From: Candidatus Altarchaeales archaeon
Lineage (GTDB): Archaea > Altiarchaeota > Altiarchaeia > IMC4 > SCGC-AAA252-I15
Reading direction: 5' to 3'
DNA length: 16,218 nt
NCBI GenBank assembly: GCA_016867655.1
Contig: VGJA01000007.1
Coordinates: forward strand, 1 to 16,218
This document shows, in pieces, positions 14,512 to 16,218 of the stretch (position 1 is the first letter of the stretch; each line of letters opens with the position of its first letter). Under the pieces are notes generated by a model. That model did no database searches and was not told the origin of the DNA. It was given only the letters and a program-made list of their open reading frames with translations. A program made the translations under genes and the position numbers.

Positions 14512-15576
14512 ATGGTTGTTAGGCTCGAGAAAATCACGTTGTTGTTGCTTCTTTTTGTCCCGGTTAGTGTTTATTTCAGCTTTTTCACGGAGGATAGGCT
14601 TTTGACTTTCGTTACTTCGGTTTTTGCCATCATACCTCTTGCCCGCATTATCGGCTATGCGACCAAAGAGGTTATCCTGCAGACCCGTCCTGTATTCGGG
14701 GGTTTTTTGAACGCGACGTTCGGTAATGCGGTGGAGCTGATCATAGCAGTGTTTGCGTTGAGGGCTGGTCTTTTGCAGGTTGTTCAGGCGTCTATCGTCG
14801 GCAGCGTCTTGAACAATCTCCTGCTGCTTATCGGCCTGAGCATCTTCTTCGGGGGCTTAAAGTACAAAAAGCAGACTTTCAACAAGGAGTCTGTCGGCGT
14901 TTCCTCCACAATGCTGATAATAGCCATCGTAGGACTGACAATCCCCACCATATTCTCGCTCACTGTGAAGGCTAACTCCTGGGGGGATATGATGATAAGC
15001 AACGCGGTTGCCGTGGTCTTGGCGGTCATCTACCTTGCAGGGATTCTATTCGCCTTTATCACGCACAAACATCTTTTTGACGCCAGCGATGAAATCAAGG
15101 CTGAACGCGAGACACCGCAGATAAGCGTGAAAACAGCCGCCATCATCCTCCTCTTGACCACGATAGCGGTGGTCTTTGAGTCTGAACTGCTGGTGGAAGG
15201 ATTCAAGCATGCGATAGCCGACTACGGGCTGTCGCAGGCTTTTGTGGGCGTGGTGGTCATCGCAACAATAACAAACATCGCCGAAAAAATCAACGCCGTC
15301 CATTTCGCAAGGGAGAACAAGCTTGACGTGGCATTGGAAATCGGTCTTACCAGCGCCACCCAGATAGCGTTGTTTGTAGTCCCCATACTCGTTTTCGTAA
15401 GCCACATATTCGACTACGGGTTCTCCCTGGTCTTCTCACCGTTCGAGATAGTCTCCGTCTTCTTCGCTGTGATGATAGTCAACTACCTCTCCTCAGACGG
15501 CAAATGCAACTGGCTGGAGGGCGTGCAACTAATATCCGTCTACCTGATAATCGCAATAGCATTCTACTTCATATAA
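14512..15576 (+). CDS. cax: Ca2+/H+ antiporter, CAX type
   Basis: About 354 residues with ten to eleven hydrophobic segments. It exports cytoplasmic Ca2+ (or Mn2+) using the proton gradient. The first cation-binding repeat is clear: GGFLNATFGNAVELIIAVFA then ASIVGSVLNNLLLLIG. The second repeat is ATITNIAEKINAVHFA then LEIGLTSATQIALFVVP. The key acidic residues (Glu in NAVE and NIAE) are both kept. The family's central acidic loop is reduced to SDEIKAERETPQ. I prefer the ATG at 14512 to the GTG at 14503; GGTTGAT precedes it. A possible operator-like repeat lies upstream. Confidence 0.95.
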   Translation: MVVRLEKITLLLLLFVPVSVYFSFFTEDRLLTFVTSVFAIIPLARIIGYATKEVILQTRPVFGGFLNATFGNAVELIIAVFALRAGLLQVVQASIVGSVLNNLLLLIGLSIFFGGLKYKKQTFNKESVGVSSTMLIIAIVGLTIPTIFSLTVKANSWGDMMISNAVAVVLAVIYLAGILFAFITHKHLFDASDEIKAERETPQISVKTAAIILLLTTIAVVFESELLVEGFKHAIADYGLSQAFVGVVVIATITNIAEKINAVHFARENKLDVALEIGLTSATQIALFVVPILVFVSHIFDYGFSLVFSPFEIVSVFFAVMIVNYLSSDGKCNWLEGVQLISVYLIIAIAFYFI

Positions 15577-15885
15577 GTTAATCCCTGAGGCATACCGTAC
15601 CGTTGCTTTCAACAGCGCAAACACTTGCTGGGTATCCCCTTCCAATTACTCTCTTTCATAACCCAATACTAAGACGCCAAACCACTTGTCGATTCACCCG
15701 AAAAAGACTTTTTTAACCAGAAAACCCCTATAAATTGAGTCAAAAAACGATATCGACAAGTCGATTGGCGATAATATACTATTTACATAAAAATACCGCC
15801 TAAATCAGGCCTGAAAAGCAAAATTTTCGAACGGTTTCCAAAAAACATTAAAGAGGCATAAGTCAAGGTCAAAAACAACCATAAA
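15577..15885. other. Intergenic region before the tRNA-Leu locus with an inverted repeat and TATA-like box
   Basis: There is no convincing coding frame. ACTTGTCGAT (15684-15693) and ATCGACAAGT (15752-15761) are a perfect 10-base inverted repeat. Between them lies CCTATAAATT (15728-15737), a good TATA box whose start would fall near 15758, so a short RNA reading toward the tRNA-Leu fragment is conceivable. Nothing else is recognised. Confidence 0.4.
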
Positions 15886-15950
15886 GCGGGGGTACCCGAG
15901 CGGCCAAAGGGGCTGGACAGCAACCCCTTTGCGAAAGGTGTTGCATCCCC
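15886..15950 (+). pseudogene. tRNA-Leu 5' fragment with an unrelated hairpin tail
   Basis: The first 28 bases (15886-15913) are identical to the 5' end of the tRNA-Leu at 16013: acceptor arm, D arm and position 26. Then the sequence diverges: the expected anticodon region has no T33, and a strong hairpin GCAACCCCTTT/AAAGGTGTTGC (15920-15944, one mismatch, loop GCG) follows, closed outside by GGGG (15909-15912) and CCCC (15947-15950). No 3' half, T arm or matching acceptor strand follows. It is most likely a broken duplicate; a split-tRNA 5' half or a tRNA-derived RNA are less likely readings. Confidence 0.6.
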
Positions 15951-15984
15951 AAACACAAAACAAAATTTACCCTTCACTATCATA

Positions 15985-15993
15985 ATATTATAC
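15985..15993 (+). promoter_or_regulatory. TATA box of tRNA-Leu
   Basis: ATATTATAC is centred about 25 nt before the first base of tRNA-Leu, the normal spacing. No equally good box precedes the 15886 fragment. Confidence 0.6.
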
Positions 15994-16012
15994 AAAAATC
16001 AGTCCACAAAAA

Positions 16013-16202
16013 GCGGGGGTACCCGAGCGGCCAAAGGGGCAGGACTTAAGCAGCCTTTTTTCTTTCTTTAAAAAAGAAAGAAAAAACGCTGGCGAAAAAA
16101 GAAAGAAACACCCAACAACCAGCTTTCCTAAAAAGCTTGAGAAAAAAGGTTTGAGTTATCCTGTGGCGCAGGCCTTCGAGAGTTCAAATCTCTCCCCCCG
16201 CA
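16013..16202 (+). tRNA. tRNA-Leu(UAA), interrupted by a 107-nt intron
   Basis: The acceptor GCGGGGG (16013-16019) pairs with CCCCCGC (16195-16201), with discriminator A at 16202. The D stem is CCC/GGG with loop GAGCGGCCAAA. The anticodon stem CAGGA (16040-16044) pairs with TCCTG (16159-16163) and the loop CTTAAG gives anticodon TAA at 16047-16049. A long variable arm (GGC/GCC stem) marks a type II tRNA; the T arm is GAGAG TTCAAAT CTCTC. The intron lies between positions 37 and 38. The bulge-helix-bulge is clear: CTTA (16045-16048) with TGAG (16152-16155), bulges AG|C and TT|A. Confidence 0.96.
16051..16157 (+). other. tRNA-Leu intron, related to the tRNA-Gly intron
   Basis: It begins CAGCCTTTTTTCTTTCTTT, matching the tRNA-Gly intron start, and continues into a 14-bp palindrome (16056-16086, loop AAA) almost identical to the one at 3456-3487. 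The ACGCTGGCG segment (16086-16094) is shared with the tRNA-Gly intron, but its pairing partner CGCCAGC is missing here. A small AGCTTT/AAAGCT stem lies at 16121-16137. The intron ends can also pair: AGCCTTTTTTCT near the start with AGAAAAAAGG near 16140-16149. Confidence 0.85.
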
Positions 16203-16218
16203 ACTGAACCGCGGAGGG

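Larger units (their letters stand above)
15883..16040 (+). repeat. 31-bp direct repeat of the tRNA-Leu 5' end
   Basis: The stretch from AAAGCGGGGG to AAAGGGGC occurs identically at 15883-15913 and 16010-16040, 127 nt apart. It covers the three bases before the tRNA and its first 28 bases. It can be a partial duplication or the footprint of an insertion at the tRNA gene. Confidence 0.85.

Noticed and set aside
15783..15995. 70-residue minus-strand frame
   Set aside because: It overlaps the tRNA-Leu fragment, has no promoter or recognisable features, and sits in A/T-rich non-coding DNA.
16203..16218. Possible start of another gene after tRNA-Leu
   Set aside because: Only 16 nt remain, too little to support any call.

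Overview
The window comes from an archaeal chromosome. The support is direct: a TATA-binding protein gene, three tRNA genes interrupted one base 3' of the anticodon with bulge-helix-bulge style splice sites, an archaeal-type triosephosphate isomerase, an SMC ATPase, no encoded CCA on the tRNAs, and many genes with an A/T-rich TATA-like box 20-27 nt upstream of the start codon (largely leaderless layout). Gene packing is tight, with several convergent genes that touch or overlap. A small or DPANN-like genome is possible, but I cannot place the organism more precisely than Archaea.

Layout. 1-3213: the 3' part of purF, a shortened RuvC/RNase H-fold DUF460-like gene, and on the minus strand tpiA and a one-domain cupin. 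3273-3755: tRNA-Gly(UCC) and tRNA-Gln(UUG), both with introns, separated by a chain of perfect short hairpins. 3881-4832: a nucleotidyltransferase/helical-domain protein overlapping a small basic coiled-coil protein. 4866-5858: a sodium/calcium-exchanger-family protein. 5884-6241: an inverted-repeat structure and a 47-residue four-cysteine protein. 6345-7403: a predicted membrane-anchored protein with a zinc ribbon and a C-terminal winged helix. 7406-7650: a second dense hairpin array between convergent genes. 7651-11010: smc (minus). 11068-13580: a small methyltransferase, an internally duplicated membrane protein, a YqaA/DedA-like membrane protein and a PIN-like protein. 13634-14179: tbp. 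14512-15576: a Ca2+/H+ antiporter. 15886-16202: a tRNA-Leu 5' fragment followed by an intact intron-containing tRNA-Leu(UAA).

The most unusual feature is the repeat and hairpin content. The tRNA-Gly and tRNA-Leu introns begin with the same sequence exactly at the splice site and share an internal segment, and a related palindrome lies just outside tRNA-Gly. This suggests that an intron or a palindromic element has moved between tRNA genes. Related chains of C/G-rich hairpins with three- or four-base loops occur in the tRNA-Gly intron, between the tRNAs, after the exchanger gene, and between the wHTH gene and smc. Second, four divergent pairs (cupin/tRNA-Gly, smc/methyltransferase, membrane protein/YqaA, PIN/tbp) have start points only 52-60 nt apart around one A/T-rich core, as expected if one TBP site serves both directions. 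Several proteins (membrane-wHTH, four-Cys protein, duplicated membrane protein, nucleotidyltransferase plus coiled-coil pair) have architectures I cannot tie to a described system.
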